From the NCBI GenBank assembly GCA_963575645.1, contig OY754465.1, positions 52,227,901 to 52,291,900 on the forward strand: a DNA stretch of 64,000 nucleotides. Direction: 5' to 3'. This document shows positions 31,713 through 42,729 of the stretch, piece after piece. The stretch is from Xanthostigma xanthostigma (lineage: Eukaryota > Arthropoda > Insecta > Raphidioptera > Raphidiidae). Every line of letters begins with the position of its first letter. Positions within the stretch are counted from its first letter, which is position 1. A program made the position numbers and the translations under genes. The notes under the pieces are model-generated. The model worked only from the letters and a program-made list of their open reading frames with translations. It was not told where the DNA came from and ran no database searches.

Positions 31713-33271
31713 GACGCGCATTACCGTAAAAAAAAAACAATACCGTGGTAAATTAAATATCGTAATGATGTGAGTAGTGTCTGTCAAGAAATAACATCGA
31801 GAAAGTGAGGTGTTAAACGCACCATTGTTATTATTAGAAATTATCCTGACAAACGAAGAATTATTATTATGTTGTTAAACGTATGGAATTAACATGAACG
31901 TTGAACGGTTCAAGTTAAATATTCAGGGTTGAAGTACGTTCCTTGAAAGTTTGCCAAAAGTAAGGAGTGGAATATGACTTAGAAGTTCGTAGATATGAGA
32001 ATAAAAACCGACATTGGACCGTAAGCTGAACAAGCGGTGAGTAGGTATGGCGTATTACATAATATAACATAGGTACACAATCCAACCTTTCGCGGCCCCC
32101 TTTCATAGCAACTTGTGTTGCGACACTGTAAATCCGCTGAAACAAAAGGGTAACGGTGTCGCGATTAAAACGCTATAAGTCAATGTTTTCCACTTTGTTA
32201 CAGAACTCTGAAAACATGAAAACAATTATTAAATTAATAATTACAGGTCGATTAGCACAGGGTCGGTCTGGGACCTAAAAAATTACCGGGAAAATTGTCA
32301 AATCGTGTAACTAATAAGAAAAAAATTCGGACCGGACTGGACCACCGGGAAAAATTCCGCTATTCACTAAGACCAGATCGACGCTGAATTAGCAATAGTT
32401 GTTAATTGGGCTTTTGAATGAAATTTTTTTTTGTCATAAATGGAAAGATCGTATATAAGTTTTATAACAAAACTATTTTTCTTTTTTTTATTTTCGTTAT
32501 AATTCAAAAGTTATATCAAATTAAAAATAAGTTTTTGTACCCAGTTCCGAGAACGCGCCGACATTTCCCGAACATAATGTGACGTCATAATGTTAATTTA
32601 TATTATTATAATAATAAATAATAAATTAATTAGTTATATTTAATAAAAAATATTTAGTTTTTCATAAATTACAGTTACATTATTATTTTGTGAAAAAAAA
32701 CGTCCATTGATGCTTTCGAACCGCAGTTGAATTGAACCGAAAATGTATCATTTTTTAGAAAATCTGTGATCATAAATAATATCTACAGTAAGTAGGTACC
32801 TATATTAGCAGAATTGGCTTTTATAAAAGATTTGTCACACATTATTAAATAGAATTACTTGTCAACAAAATTTTTTTATACTAAATTTAGGATAGTTTTA
32901 GTCAATACATATGTAGAAGCCATTGATAGTACATACTGCGTATATACATTTTAACATTATGACGTCACAACTATCAAAAACAATTTTAGTGCGTTTGCAG
33001 TCACGTGATTTTTTAAAATATTTTATCAATTTTAAATTGCTTATAATTGATTTAAAAAAAGTTTTTTGAAAGTTTTTCGCATCGATTATCAATATTATTT
33101 ATAATAGTTTTAAAATACAATAAAAAAAATCGATTATTATTTTTTTTTCAAAAGCCTAATTATCTACTAAAAATATAAAAGTTAATTATACTAGTGAAAG
33201 TAACGAATGTATAAAGATTTTAATAAATCACAATAAAAAAATTGTTGATGTTAGATGACATTTAACGGTCA
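31713..33271. other. No recognisable gene
   Basis: About 1.5 kb of AT-rich sequence. Short minus-strand frames of 64-76 codons match nothing. AT runs are frequent. Confidence 0.5.
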
Positions 33272-33345
33272 CTTATATAATTAGTGAATTTTTATATTCA
33301 CTTATATAATTAGTGAATTTATATATTCACTAATTCAGATTGCGA
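33272..33345 (+). repeat. Short tandem duplication, 27-28 bp
   Basis: CACTTATATAATTAGTGAAT occurs twice in a row, followed by a third partial form ATTCACTAATTC. The unit is itself partly self-complementary. Confidence 0.6.
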
Positions 33346-33419
33346 GTATACACTAATTCTGCGTGGTACGATTCTACCATTGACAAATAGTGAATGTGCA
33401 TTTTTAATTAGTAAAAAAC

Positions 33420-33949
33420 TACTGATTCATGTTTAGAGAGTATGGCAGCGAGCGTTATGGCATACAAAACCATTGAATGATTGAGCGGAACGACCAATCA
33501 CGGAAAAGACCGAGCAGAGAACACGTTGAGCAAAAGAAAAGAAGAGCACCAGTCATCGACACGAAGAATACTCGATCCGTTGCCACATTTCTTAGACGCA
33601 ACTTCAGAAATACTAACGGACAAGCCCGGAAACAGAGAAGATTTAGATCTAGAATATAAAAGTTCGTTGTGGTAGCTTCCTATTGTGTCTAACCCAACCC
33701 ATCCCGGCTGTCCTTCTTCCTGGTCATCATGGTTGTCTAATACCCGCTGAGGATGGCCCGAGGCTAATCCATGTCCCCAATCCTAATATCCGTGTATTCC
33801 ATCCCTCATTTTTCTCTGTTATATTAGTTGCTTCATATTGCGTCGCTTATGTTTCCTAACATTCAAACTTCACTTCAATTCAGTCTAATACAAAAACTAG
33901 CCCTGGCTAATTACCTGTCAGAGTAAAGGCCATTTTGTTAATAAAAAAA
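33420..33949 (+). other. Unassigned stretch resembling a retroelement or transcript 3' end
   Basis: Two overlapping frames (33477-33659 and 33481-33675) of ~60 codons are followed by C-rich sequence unlike its surroundings (CCCATCCCGGCTGTCCTTCT) and finish in GTTAATAAAAAAA at about 33938-33950, next to a family K element. This could be a processed copy of a transcript. No family recognised. Confidence 0.3.
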
Positions 33950-34652
33950 ATTTGTTGTCTGTAAGGTCGGTTTACGGACGATAGTTTTACGTGATAACGT
34001 ATTTCGCTCGAATATCATATTTAATAATACATAACCCAAATTTTAGTAGCTGTCAAACTATATTTTTACCGACTAATAATTTGATCAATCAAAGCAAAAT
34101 ACATATTTTTAAGCAATTATAAAAGACATTTAAAAGAATGTATATATATTATTATATATTTGTTAACAAACCGTATAATTTATCTGCTGTTATGAAGATT
34201 TGTTTTTGATACATGCCATTATCGTGCGTTCACTTATACTTTGGCTTGGATGAATCGGTAATAATTATATGACACAAAAAATATCCGTGCAAAAACGAAC
34301 AAATAACGATGTATTATCTGAAAAATTGCTTTAAAAATTCGATAATTTATGACATTTTTATTAGATATCTTGATTTTAAGTCTTAATTTCCACGGTTTAT
34401 AAAACAAAGGCCATCTGTCAGATGTAGTTTTCGCTGGAACAGCCGAAAAACATGTTGAACGCACACTACTCTCTGACGTCACGCGAGAAGAGTGAAATGC
34501 GTACGAGCCGACGCCGATCGTGCTTCTCTATCGTTTATAATGCGCTCTCGCTTGCACGCACAGGGTCAGGCGGAACGTTACGGCGTTACACCTTTTCGTG
34601 CGTGCAGCTGGTGTTTTCATCAATTTATAAGACGTTATCACGTCAAAAAGAA
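33950..34652 (+). mobile_element. Longest copy of element family K, ~700 bp
   Basis: TTTGTTGTCTGTAAGGTCGG, ACGATAGTTTTACGTGATAA at the left; CTGACGTCACGCGAGAAGAG, CTCTCGCTTGCACGCACAGG and GACGTTATCACGTCAAAA at the right. The middle (about 34040-34440) is absent from copies at 11561 and 39018, which are thus deletion derivatives. Subterminal ACGTGATAACG words face each other in inverse. Superfamily unknown. Confidence 0.65.
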
Positions 34653-35073
34653 GATTTTGAATGAATTTCTTTTCTAAACATTCTTATTGCGACGAATTTC
34701 GAAGGGATCTATACAATCTGTCATTATATTATTGCAAAAAATAGAAATGAAATACAACACAAGTTGTTGTGAACGGGTGTTTTGTCCTATCCTTCTCATC
34801 TACTGTCCTCGTTCCATCGACACCGCGGCATATAAACTCTTGAATCGTTAGTGTTTTATGGTCGCGCAGGGCGCTAGTCAGTTTTACAGCTCAAGGTGAA
34901 ACATTTCGACGGTTATTAATTTTCATTAAATGGCATCGCTTTAATTGAAAATTATTTCTGATATTATAAACTCAATTTTACTGAAAATCAAATTTTCATT
35001 TTTACAAGAAATGTAATTTATTTTAGATATTGTATTGATAATGAAGTCTTATATAATAGTCCTAGAGTTACCA
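34653..35073. other. No recognisable gene
   Basis: Nothing assigned. Confidence 0.55.
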
Positions 35074-35340
35074 AGCGGGGTGACGTAGTGGGACTAGAAT
35101 AGAGCACTAGACTCGCAAGAGGTACCGGGTTCGAATCCCGGCGGAGGCAGATGTGGTTGGAACTTTTTCCAGCTGTCTCTCGCCGAGAAACGGTAATTCT
35201 TGCACCGACCATCTTGTTGAGGTTTTCCATGGATTCCTTCAATAATTCCAGATAAATATCGAGATGGTTCCTTATTCAAGGCCATGGCAGACTACCTGTC
35301 AAACTCCTATGTTCAAAATCCAAGCTTATCCTAATGTCCC
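35074..35340 (+). mobile_element. tRNA-derived SINE, 3'-truncated copy
   Basis: A tRNA-like head (35074-35150) with an A box-like TGACGTAGTGG at 35081 and a B box GGTTCGAATCC at 35128, driving RNA polymerase III in such elements. The body follows with CGCCGAGAAACGGTAATTCT, CATCTTGTTGAGGTTTTCCA and ATATCGAGATGGTTCCTTAT. Two fuller copies lie at 36150-36588 and 44075-44492. Confidence 0.85.
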
Positions 35341-36149
35341 AAAATTATTTGGTTTGTGGAATCTTTCTCTGATTCGTCTAAGTATAAGCAAACACAGAAA
35401 AAAGTAAAATTAGGAGATAAAATCTCCAATGATTGATATGTTGGACACCTTGTAAACTCGAATAACCCATCCCCGAAATTAGAGAACGGAAAAAGCTTTG
35501 GAGTAACAAGAAGATATTACCAAAGCTTAGAGATAAACAGTTTTACCTTTTTTCCACAGAAATTATTAGTGACAAGAAAAAACACTCACAGAAATTCTGA
35601 GAAAATTAAATTTTTCATTTTTCCTTTTCAGCCAGCAGATGCTTAATCTTTTTACACACATTGACACTGTAGCAGTAGCAGAGACAAGTTATAATGTGAA
35701 ATAAGAAAACGACAAAATCAAATATCATCCTTAAATCTTTTTATTTCATTTTTGAATTGTGCTTAATAAAATTTCAAACAGCTTTTCATTGAACAGTTTG
35801 ACACTTTTTACGAGTTTTCTTTAATTTCACATAAAATGAAATGACAGCAGACAGACCACAATTTTATTTCGAAAAGCCAGAAATTATTAACAACGTAGAT
35901 TTTAGATTACTTATCTTAATTGATTTATTTACATGAACGGCTTTTTAGTCTTCATTTGTTTTCTGGTACCTATGCTATTCTGAAATAATGTAAAGTAATT
36001 ATAAATCATTTTGCTTTGAAGTTTGAAGATGTCATAAAGTAGATACCTAGTTTTTTTTTAAATGACATCGAAACTTTGGCAATGACTTAGTAACCAAATG
36101 TAGGAGATTATCTCCGAAACTACTCATCCGATTTAAAAAAAATTTCACC
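35341..36149. other. No recognisable gene
   Basis: AT-rich; nothing assigned. Confidence 0.55.
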
Positions 36150-36588
36150 AACAATAATAATAACGATAACAATGCGTTTAACGTCCGTTTCCAGAATTTA
36201 TGGTCTAACAGACGCCATCCACACCATTACTATTTTCCACCTATCACACTTCCCGTTATTTTCTACATTTTTAAACTTCCACTTAATTAATAGCAACGGG
36301 CGAATGAAGGAATTTCAGGACATTAGGATAAGGTAGGCAAACTTTGAGCTCAGAATGTTGACAGGTAAATCGGCCGTGGCCTTGAATAAGCAACCATCTA
36401 AATATTTATCTGGAGTTATTGAGGGAAATCACGGAAAACCTCAACAAGATGGCCGGTACAGGAATTACCGTTTCTCGGCGAGTGGCAGTAGGAGAAAGTT
36501 CCAGCCACATCTGCTCCCGCCTGGATTTGAACCCAGTACCTCCCGAATGCGAATCTAGTGCTCTCACCACTACGCTACACCGCTCGGT
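36150..36588 (-). mobile_element. tRNA-derived SINE, full-length copy
   Basis: Minus strand: tRNA-like head at 36588-36515 with GGATTTGAACCC on the plus strand marking the B box, body as in 35074-35340, then a 3' region ending in GGACGTTAAACGCATTGTTA and an ATT-repeat tail at 36150. Frames of ~70 codons across it are not genes. Confidence 0.85.
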
Positions 36589-36599
36589 AAAGACAAGAA

Positions 36600-36843
36600 G
36601 ATTAATTTTATTCTTGCTACTCTCGATTTGTCTTGACAACTTAATAATGTAAAAAATATTGATGTTAACAAAAAATCCCTTTTTAAAAAGGAATTAAGTC
36701 AATTTTTATAGCAAAAAAATTTTTATGATATAAATGAATTTCTGAATAATTAATGTTGTAATACATTATACTGTGGACGCTATTAATGTGTTTTAAAAAA
36801 ATACTTTTTAATAAAGTGGTTATTATTATTATTATTATTATCA
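36600..36843 (+). pseudogene. CR1/Jockey-like LINE 3' end
   Basis: The frame ending at 36746 reads NNVKNIDVNKKSLFKKELSQ, FL, a stop, then QKNFYDINEFLNN. This is the conserved C-terminus of CR1/Jockey-type ORF2 proteins (compare 54180-54536 minus and 48541-48797 minus). A short 3' untranslated region and a TTA-repeat tail (36822-36841) follow. Confidence 0.7.
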
Positions 36844-37235
36844 GTTATTTTCATCACACTCACTAAACTTCAAGGTTACGTTATAAATATTGTTTTTTAA
36901 ACAAACATACAGAGATTTATATTCGCAATATAGATTAGGATCCCTTTTTAATTTAACGCCTTATTTAATAAAATATAGTAATTTAATCCAATATTGTTTT
37001 TGTTATCAATAAACTTAAAAGTCAATTAAAAAAAAAACAATTTCAGATTTTATTTTTCATGACTACTTTAGGGTTTAATTGCTCTTTCATAACAAAACTT
37101 ATTGTAAACAATAGATTGTCGGTCTGTTTGGCTCAAAATTAATTTTAAAAATTTTATTGCGGTATTTTTATTATTTTGTTTCACGCCTATTCGTCACTAT
37201 TCAACAAATATTAATTGTTGCCGATAAACATTACA
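36844..37235. other. Upstream region of the secreted-protein gene
   Basis: AT-rich, no repeat recognised, no open frame. Any proximal enhancer of the gene would lie here, but no specific site can be named. Confidence 0.45.
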
Positions 37236-37243
37236 TATATAAA
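37236..37243 (+). promoter_or_regulatory. TATA box of the secreted-protein gene
   Basis: TATATAAA stands 95 bp before the first codon. Transcription would start about 30 bp downstream, near 37266-37275, leaving a leader of ~70 nt. Predicted from sequence only. Confidence 0.6.
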
Positions 37244-37337
37244 TACGAGAAAATATTAAACAGGATTCGTAGTTCCCAAGTGTTCCGGTAGTGACTCGAA
37301 TATAATAATAATTAAATATATATATTTCGGAATTAAC

Positions 37338-39488
37338 ATGGCGTTCTTAAAGCAAGGATTATTATTTGTCACGATCGTAAGTTCGGTTGTTTGCAATCAA
37401 GAAAAAAAACTACCATCCAACCATGAAGGAGGAGAACGTTCGTTAATGTTGCAGCCGTATCTTCACCCAGAAAATTACCAAACGGGTTTTATTAACGGGG
37501 TACCGAGAGAAATGATAGTTCTTGGTGTACTTCCTCTACAAGAAGAATACCAAGTTATGGCGAATGACCGATCAAGAAATCCGCTACTATACTATAAAGT
37601 ACCTGGAAAGTTTGCTCAATTGTCCATGCCTCGACCCCAAAATCACATGACTGAGTTATTCAGAGAATATGTAATTCCTGAGTCGACTGATGAATCAAAA
37701 GATCTGCTATCAGTATATAACATGCCTGGAAAGTACACACCTCTGCCGAATCCTCTTCCAGAAAATCAGGAACAGGGTGTTCTTGACGAGCTATCTAGAG
37801 AACTAGTATCGCCTGATTTATTTTCTGATATAGTACAAAGTGAATTACGAGCTCAGGCACAAGATATGCCGATGGACAACCAACAACAACTACCATACGC
37901 AATGTCTGGAAATGGTCAACACCCACATGTGTCGAATCACCGACCAGTAAATATCAATATGGGCCTTAATACTATGTTATGGAGTCGACAAAATAAAGGT
38001 CACCGAGCGCAGGAATCGACATCGCGGTGTAAAGACGGCACAGATGTTTGTACAGAAACAAATCCAGGTAATTCTAAAAATTAGAGTAAGACTTTTTTTA
38101 TTAAACGGTTTTATTTAGCTTAACTCCATATTATATTTGTTTACTAGCGGTTTCACCCAGGTGCAAAAGAATGAATGGGGACGGGGAGGGACATGAGTAC
38201 ACATATTCATCTTAGTTTACCGATATGAATGTTGTGTTCAAATTTCATGATGATCGGAGTTACCGTTCAAAAGTTTTTGTCGGACGGACAAATTTTGAGT
38301 TACAATTTGCAACATTTTTCATTAATCTTTCATTGATGCTCCGCTCCTATTCGTCGTAGCGTGATATTATATAGCCTATAGCCTTCCTAGATAAATGGGC
38401 TATATAACAAAAAAAAATTTTCAATTCGAACCAGAGGTTAGCGCGTTCAACCAACCAAACAAACAAACTAATTCATCAGCTTTATATATTAGTATAGATA
38501 ACTGTTTCAAATCTTGCGACCGCTTTTTTAACTACTTCCCATTATCCGATTGAGCTCAAATTTCGCATACGTATGTAGTTCCGATGACATGACAATATTA
38601 TTGTAACTAACTGACCGGCCCGACTTTCGTCCGGATACAAATCGCATTTCAACTTCTTCCTGTTATCCGATTGAGCTGAAATTTTGCATACCTACATATG
38701 TAGTTCCGATGACATGACAATATTATAGTAACTAACTGACCGGCCCGGCTTTCGTCCGAATGTAAATTGAACTTTTTATAAAGCACACAAAAAACTTAAA
38801 AATAAAATAAACTCTTCTTAAGTTAAAAAATTTTATTATACAATCGATGATGTATTAAAAACTAAAAAATAGAGGGCTTTGATAAAAGAAAATAAAATCG
38901 TGGGGCGCATTTAGTAGAAAACTTTCATTTGTTTGAGATTGCAAATCATATTAAGCTTTCGACTGTCCTCTTCAATTATGTAACTAATGTAATGTAACTA
39001 TAAATGTTCCCCCCGATTTGTTTTGACGTGATAACGTCTTATAAATTGATGAAACACCGGCTGCACGCACGAAAAAGTGTCACGTTCCGCCTGAGCCTGA
39101 GCGTGCAAGCGAGAGCGCGGTATAAGCGATAGAGAGGCACGATCGGCCCAAGCGTCGGCTTGTACGCATTTCTCTCTCTTCTCGCGTGACGTCAGAGAGT
39201 TTATCAATGTTTCTTTATGACGTTATCACGTAAAACTATCGTCCGTAAACCGACTTTACAGACAACCAATTTTTTTAGTTTGATCAAAGCCCCCTATGGT
39301 GACTCATTATTTTTTAGTTTTTAGTGTATCATCGATTGTACAGAAAAACCGATTAACTCAAAAAGCTTATTCACTTATTTTATTTTGTAAGGTAGAACTC
39401 ATTCGTAAAAAAATGTTATTTATGGTTAACAATATAGTCACATGATACCAAATCTAATCATTTTATTTCAGATGCACCAAAGGCTTAA
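37338..39488 (+). CDS. Small secreted repeat protein, two exons (37338-38067 and 39472-39488)
   Basis: Exon 1 encodes 243 complete residues plus the first base of codon 244; splicing GT at 38068 to AG at 39470-39471 adds DAPKA and TAA (39486-39488), giving 248 residues. Residues 1-19/20 form a signal peptide (MAFLKQGLLFVTIVSSVVCN), so it is predicted to be secreted. The mature part has no membrane segment. It contains imperfect repeats: Y-x2-P-x-[NK]-[YF] at 41-47, 86-92 and 127-133, with a weak fourth at 187, each followed (except the last) by an R-E-x-[IV]-like segment (57, 109 and 154). The only Cys of the mature chain are C231 and C238, a probable disulfide. The centre is rich in Asn, Gln and Pro. 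A TATA box and AATAAA signals frame the gene. No family recognised; function unknown. The GTAAGT inside codons 14-15 is a possible but unneeded donor. Confidence 0.8.
38154..38498 (-). mobile_element. Intronic non-autonomous Helitron, 345 bp
   Basis: Minus strand TCTATACTAATATATAAAGC to CTAG, with GGGTGAAACC before the end. Same family as 17715-18365 but without the tRNA part. Confidence 0.8.
38530..38762 (+). repeat. ~121-bp tandem duplication in the intron
   Basis: Two copies of a unit with TTATCCGATTGAGCT, TATGTAGTTCCGATGACATG, ACAATATTAT and AACTAACTGACCGGCCCG. Each ends with GGCTTTCGTCCG-like words similar to Helitron ends of the 30812 family. Confidence 0.75.
38839..39340. mobile_element. 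Intronic TIR element interrupted by family K
   Basis: TACAATCGATGATGTATTAA at 38839 and the inverse (GTATCATCGATTGTA) ending at 39340; the inverted similarity goes on through AAAAACTAAAAAATA and GGGCTTTGAT. The family K copy at 39018-39269 splits it. Confidence 0.65.
39018..39269 (-). mobile_element. Family K element, internally deleted copy
   Basis: Minus strand TTGGTTGTCTGTAAAGTCGG to GACGTTATCACGTCAAAA, with CTCTCTGACGTCACGCGAGA, CGATCGTGCC and CTCGCTTGCACGC in order as in 33950-34652. Confidence 0.7.
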
Positions 39489-39635
39489 TCTACTGCCTGT
39501 CTCAACAAACATTGGACAGCTGAATTGTTCTTGGGGATGAACACCTATCGCTATACCACATGATTATTGATTATTGCAATTTTTGTACAGATTACTATGT
39601 ATTTCAAGTAATATGAAGTGAAAATTGTTAATTAG

Positions 39636-39654
39636 AATAAAAAAGTTAAATAAA
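39636..39654 (+). terminator. Polyadenylation signals of the secreted-protein gene
   Basis: AATAAA at 39636-39641 and again at 39649-39654, about 150 bp after the spliced stop codon. The transcript probably ends near 39670. Confidence 0.6.
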
Positions 39655-39728
39655 AACATTTTGGGTTTATGCATTAATCATTTGTTCGTTTTTCTACGAT
39701 TCCTGAAAATAATAAACAGTTTTACATT

Positions 39729-40274
39729 AAAGGATGGGTGTCAATAACCTAGGTAATTTCCCCTATAAATCACGGAAAATAAAATAATACCACAGAGCCC
39801 TATTGCTACATTTTTTCAATACTAGATTACCAACCCTGTGCGTTTTGCATGATATATCTTACCTTTCATAAATATTTTTATTTTTATTTATAGTTTGAAA
39901 TAGAATATTTTGAGGAATTTCTTCAAAAATTTTTTACTTTTTTTTTATCCATCAGCGCAATCTTCCAACACTTTATCCTTTACATATATGATTTAACATA
40001 TTGTAAAGAATAACATATATATAAATAAAAAAGTGTTGGTCCAGTGCGCTCGTATGTTACACATATGTGTGCGTAAGTGACAACTGTTTTAGTTAATTAT
40101 TAACTTAATCACCTTTTTAAATTTGACTATTTTTTATTACAAACATAATAAAATATTTGACTTTATTTGGCTTGTTTCTTAAATATAACTACCCATAGTT
40201 GATAAATATATGAATAAAAATCCAAAACTCTTCAGGGGAAAATATACCTATATATTATTGACACCCATCCTTTG
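39729..40274. mobile_element. TIR element, 546 bp
   Basis: AAAGGATGGGTGTCAATAA at 39729 is exactly inverted at the right end (TTATTGACACCCATCCTTT, to 40274). No coding. Target duplication unclear. Confidence 0.7.
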
Positions 40275-40296
40275 TAGTTTGTGTAAAATCATATAC

Positions 40297-40672
40297 AGTC
40301 AAACCTGAGTGAGTGAGAACTGGGGAAGCGAGAAAACTCTCTAAGTGAGAGTAATTGCCAGGTACCGTCTTTGTAATCCTCTAGAACTTCTATAAGTGAG
40401 AAACAGAAACCTCTATAAGAGAAAGACGTTTTTCATTCATGGACCTCTACAACTATAAGCGATAGTCGAACGTATTAATAGTTCCGCGAAATTTAAGAAT
40501 GAGTCATAAATAGCTGAACTAACATTGTTTTTGTATCGTTTTTATAGTCCTCTATAAGTGAGAAAGACCACTCCTGTACCTCTATATGCTAGAAACTCGG
40601 GTTAGTTAAAAACCGCCATAAGCGGAAAAGAGACCGAGGTCCCGTGAACTCTTGCTTATCCAAGGTCGACTG
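40297..40672. mobile_element. Tigger-like MITE with subterminal repeats
   Basis: TA-flanked ends CAGTCAAACCTGAG and the near-inverse AAGGTCGACTG. CTCTATAAGTGAGAAA and variants recur at least five times inside, which is typical of transposase-binding arrays in Tigger-type elements. No coding. Confidence 0.7.
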
Positions 40673-40689
40673 TACTTGTATTTTTCTAC

Positions 40690-40935
40690 AAAGCATAGGA
40701 ATAAAATCGAAATTGAACCGTTAGAGTGCAAGGATATATTTTTGTCTTTTTTTTGTCGTAAAAACTCGTTGGTTTCGATTAGTAACGCCATAGATAAACA
40801 CATTAAACTTTTGATAGAGAGAGATATACTCCATGCTAATAATAATATTGCCGGAATAACCACGGAATTACTTCGATAAAAGAGGCGCAGATATATTTTC
40901 GATACGCTTTGTTGCCTTCGCTCACCGCACATTGA
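40690..40935 (+). repeat. Dispersed repeat, uninterrupted copy
   Basis: AGGAATAAAATCGAAATTGA at the left and TTTTCGATACGCTTTGTTGC at the right correspond to the outer parts of 25490-26140. Confidence 0.55.
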
Positions 40936-40964
40936 GTGAATAAACAATGTTTGATATACATAGT

Positions 40965-41318
40965 AATTATGACATATATAAAATCTGATAGTAAATTTCG
41001 TGGTTTTTAGCTTTAGGAAGGTCGACCAATTAGTAAGATATCAGATCATGGAAAAATTCAGGCCAAAAAGTGAGGTTTTTTATAATTTTTAACTCCCAAA
41101 ATTCGGATATTTGTAATAAGAAAACTGAAGTAGATTTTCTGGAAAATAACGATTTCCTTTTTACAAAGATCTGAATTTTAAGAGTTAAAAATTAAAAAAA
41201 AAATAGTCTCACTTTTTGGCCTATAAATTTATCCATGATCTGATAGCTTATACTAATTGGCTAACTTTCCTAAAGCTAAAAACAACGAAATTTACTGTTA
41301 TATGTTATGGTGTATGTT
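40965..41318. mobile_element. Fold-back element, ~130-bp inverted arms
   Basis: The left arm AGTAAATTTCGTGGTTTTTA, GCTTTAGGAA, CAGATCATGG, AGGCCAAAAAGTGAG is repeated in inverse up to 41318, with a ~90-bp centre. No coding. Confidence 0.7.
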
Positions 41319-42349
41319 AAAACTTACAATAAATAAAATACAAATTCTTCACAGAAGATTATCATAAAAAATGACGCTTTTCCGACACTGAAGTGATAGA
41401 GGTTAAATCATTCCAAATTAGTCATAGTTTCTTCTCCCGAGAGGAAATACGAACAATTATCTACCGGTCAGCCTGTATGGTGTAAAATACACAGGCTCTT
41501 TTTTTAATTCAGATATTTCCAGAAATTAAAACGACAGTCGAAAAAAAATCCGACAGCATCTTGTGGAAAAATTCCCGAGTGTTACATTTCATGCTTCATT
41601 TGATAAATAATATAAGAATTCAATAAACGCTCCATTATGCGAAATTCGTCATCAAATTTAATTAAATAGAAAATATCTGATAACAACAAAGACAGATAGA
41701 GAAAGACATACAATAATCTTATCGTTCATGAAGTCAAGCCCGCGCTCAGGCAACAAGGAAACACTCGATGACACCCCACCTTCTTTCTCGTTCCCACTTC
41801 TTGGAATGTGCTCTAACTTTTATTATATCAATCTCTTTCCCTTCTTGCTTCCCCGACCTCTCGTTTCCTTAGTCGTCTCAACAAGTTTATTATTAATGTG
41901 GACGCTTCTGAAACGCTTCCATTATTTATTTATATTTATGATCGATTTTAATTATTATTACTTTTTAAGAGTTTCATATTAATGTTGTTTGCATTATCGT
42001 AAAATTATGTCTTACGGACTTTTAATTTTATTATTAAGTACTGACGCTAGTGGAACACTTATTAAGTGTTTATATTTCGAACCGTTTAAATTAGATTTAA
42101 AATTTCGCTTGATTCTATGACATGGTGATAATTTTAACATGTCGGCATCGATTTCCGCGGTTACTTACCCGTCGACGAATTTTTAAAGTTAGCAAAAAAT
42201 GATGATTATTCTTTTTTGTTAACTTTAAAAATTTATAATAAACACAACAAATCACTTTTAAATATTTATATGACGTAATCTTGGTATATACATATATGCA
42301 AAAGGGGCTTTAGGAACAAAAACTTTATAGCCCAATTATTATTTAAATA
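41319..42349. other. No recognised gene
   Basis: An 84-codon frame at 41728-41982 is Phe- and Leu-rich and matches nothing; not called. Confidence 0.5.
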
Positions 42350-42729
42350 TTTTTATTCAACACGCGTGAGTAATATGTAATTTCGGGGCCCTGCTAAATT
42401 CGGGAGAAATAATAAATTACTTCATGTTGGCGCGTAGAGTGCTAATAATGAGCCGTACAGTGTGATAATGAATTTTCTGGACCAATAAAAACTCAGTAGC
42501 AAGCCCAAGCGTGCAATAATGAAAAAAAACTGCACGCAGCTTCTGGACCAATAGGAACGTGGTAGGCGGTATTGTATATTGAAAACAGCATCGCAATTCA
42601 GCGAAAGTCATGGCCATCTTGTGTGTATCGAGGGCGCTGGGTACGTCAATCAATGAAGTGATTTATTATTTTTCCCTCTTTTATCAGGGTCCCGATTACA
42701 TATTACTCGTGCTAGTTGAATAAAATATT
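42350..42729. mobile_element. TIR element with ~75-bp ends
   Basis: TTTTTATTCAAC, GAGTAATATGTAAT, CGGGGCCCTG and AAATAATAAATTACTTCATG are found inverted at the right end. Inside, TCTGGACCAATA occurs twice. No coding. Confidence 0.65.

Larger units (their letters stand above)
38068..39471 (+). other. Intron of the secreted-protein gene, transposon-filled
   Basis: Donor AATCCAG|GTAATT and acceptor TTTTATTTCAG|ATG. The 1404-bp intron contains a minus-strand Helitron, a ~121-bp tandem duplication, and a TIR element hosting a family K copy. If the intron is retained the frame ends at TAG 38082-38084 after GNSKN, also giving 248 residues. Confidence 0.7.

Noticed and set aside
37380-37385. GTAAGT as a 5' splice site within codons 14-15 of the secreted protein
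   Set aside because: Using it would cut the signal peptide, and the frame is open for 230 further codons with a better donor at 38068.
40606-40947. 113-codon open frame on the minus strand
   Set aside because: It spans the end of a Tigger-like MITE and a dispersed repeat; no family resemblance.
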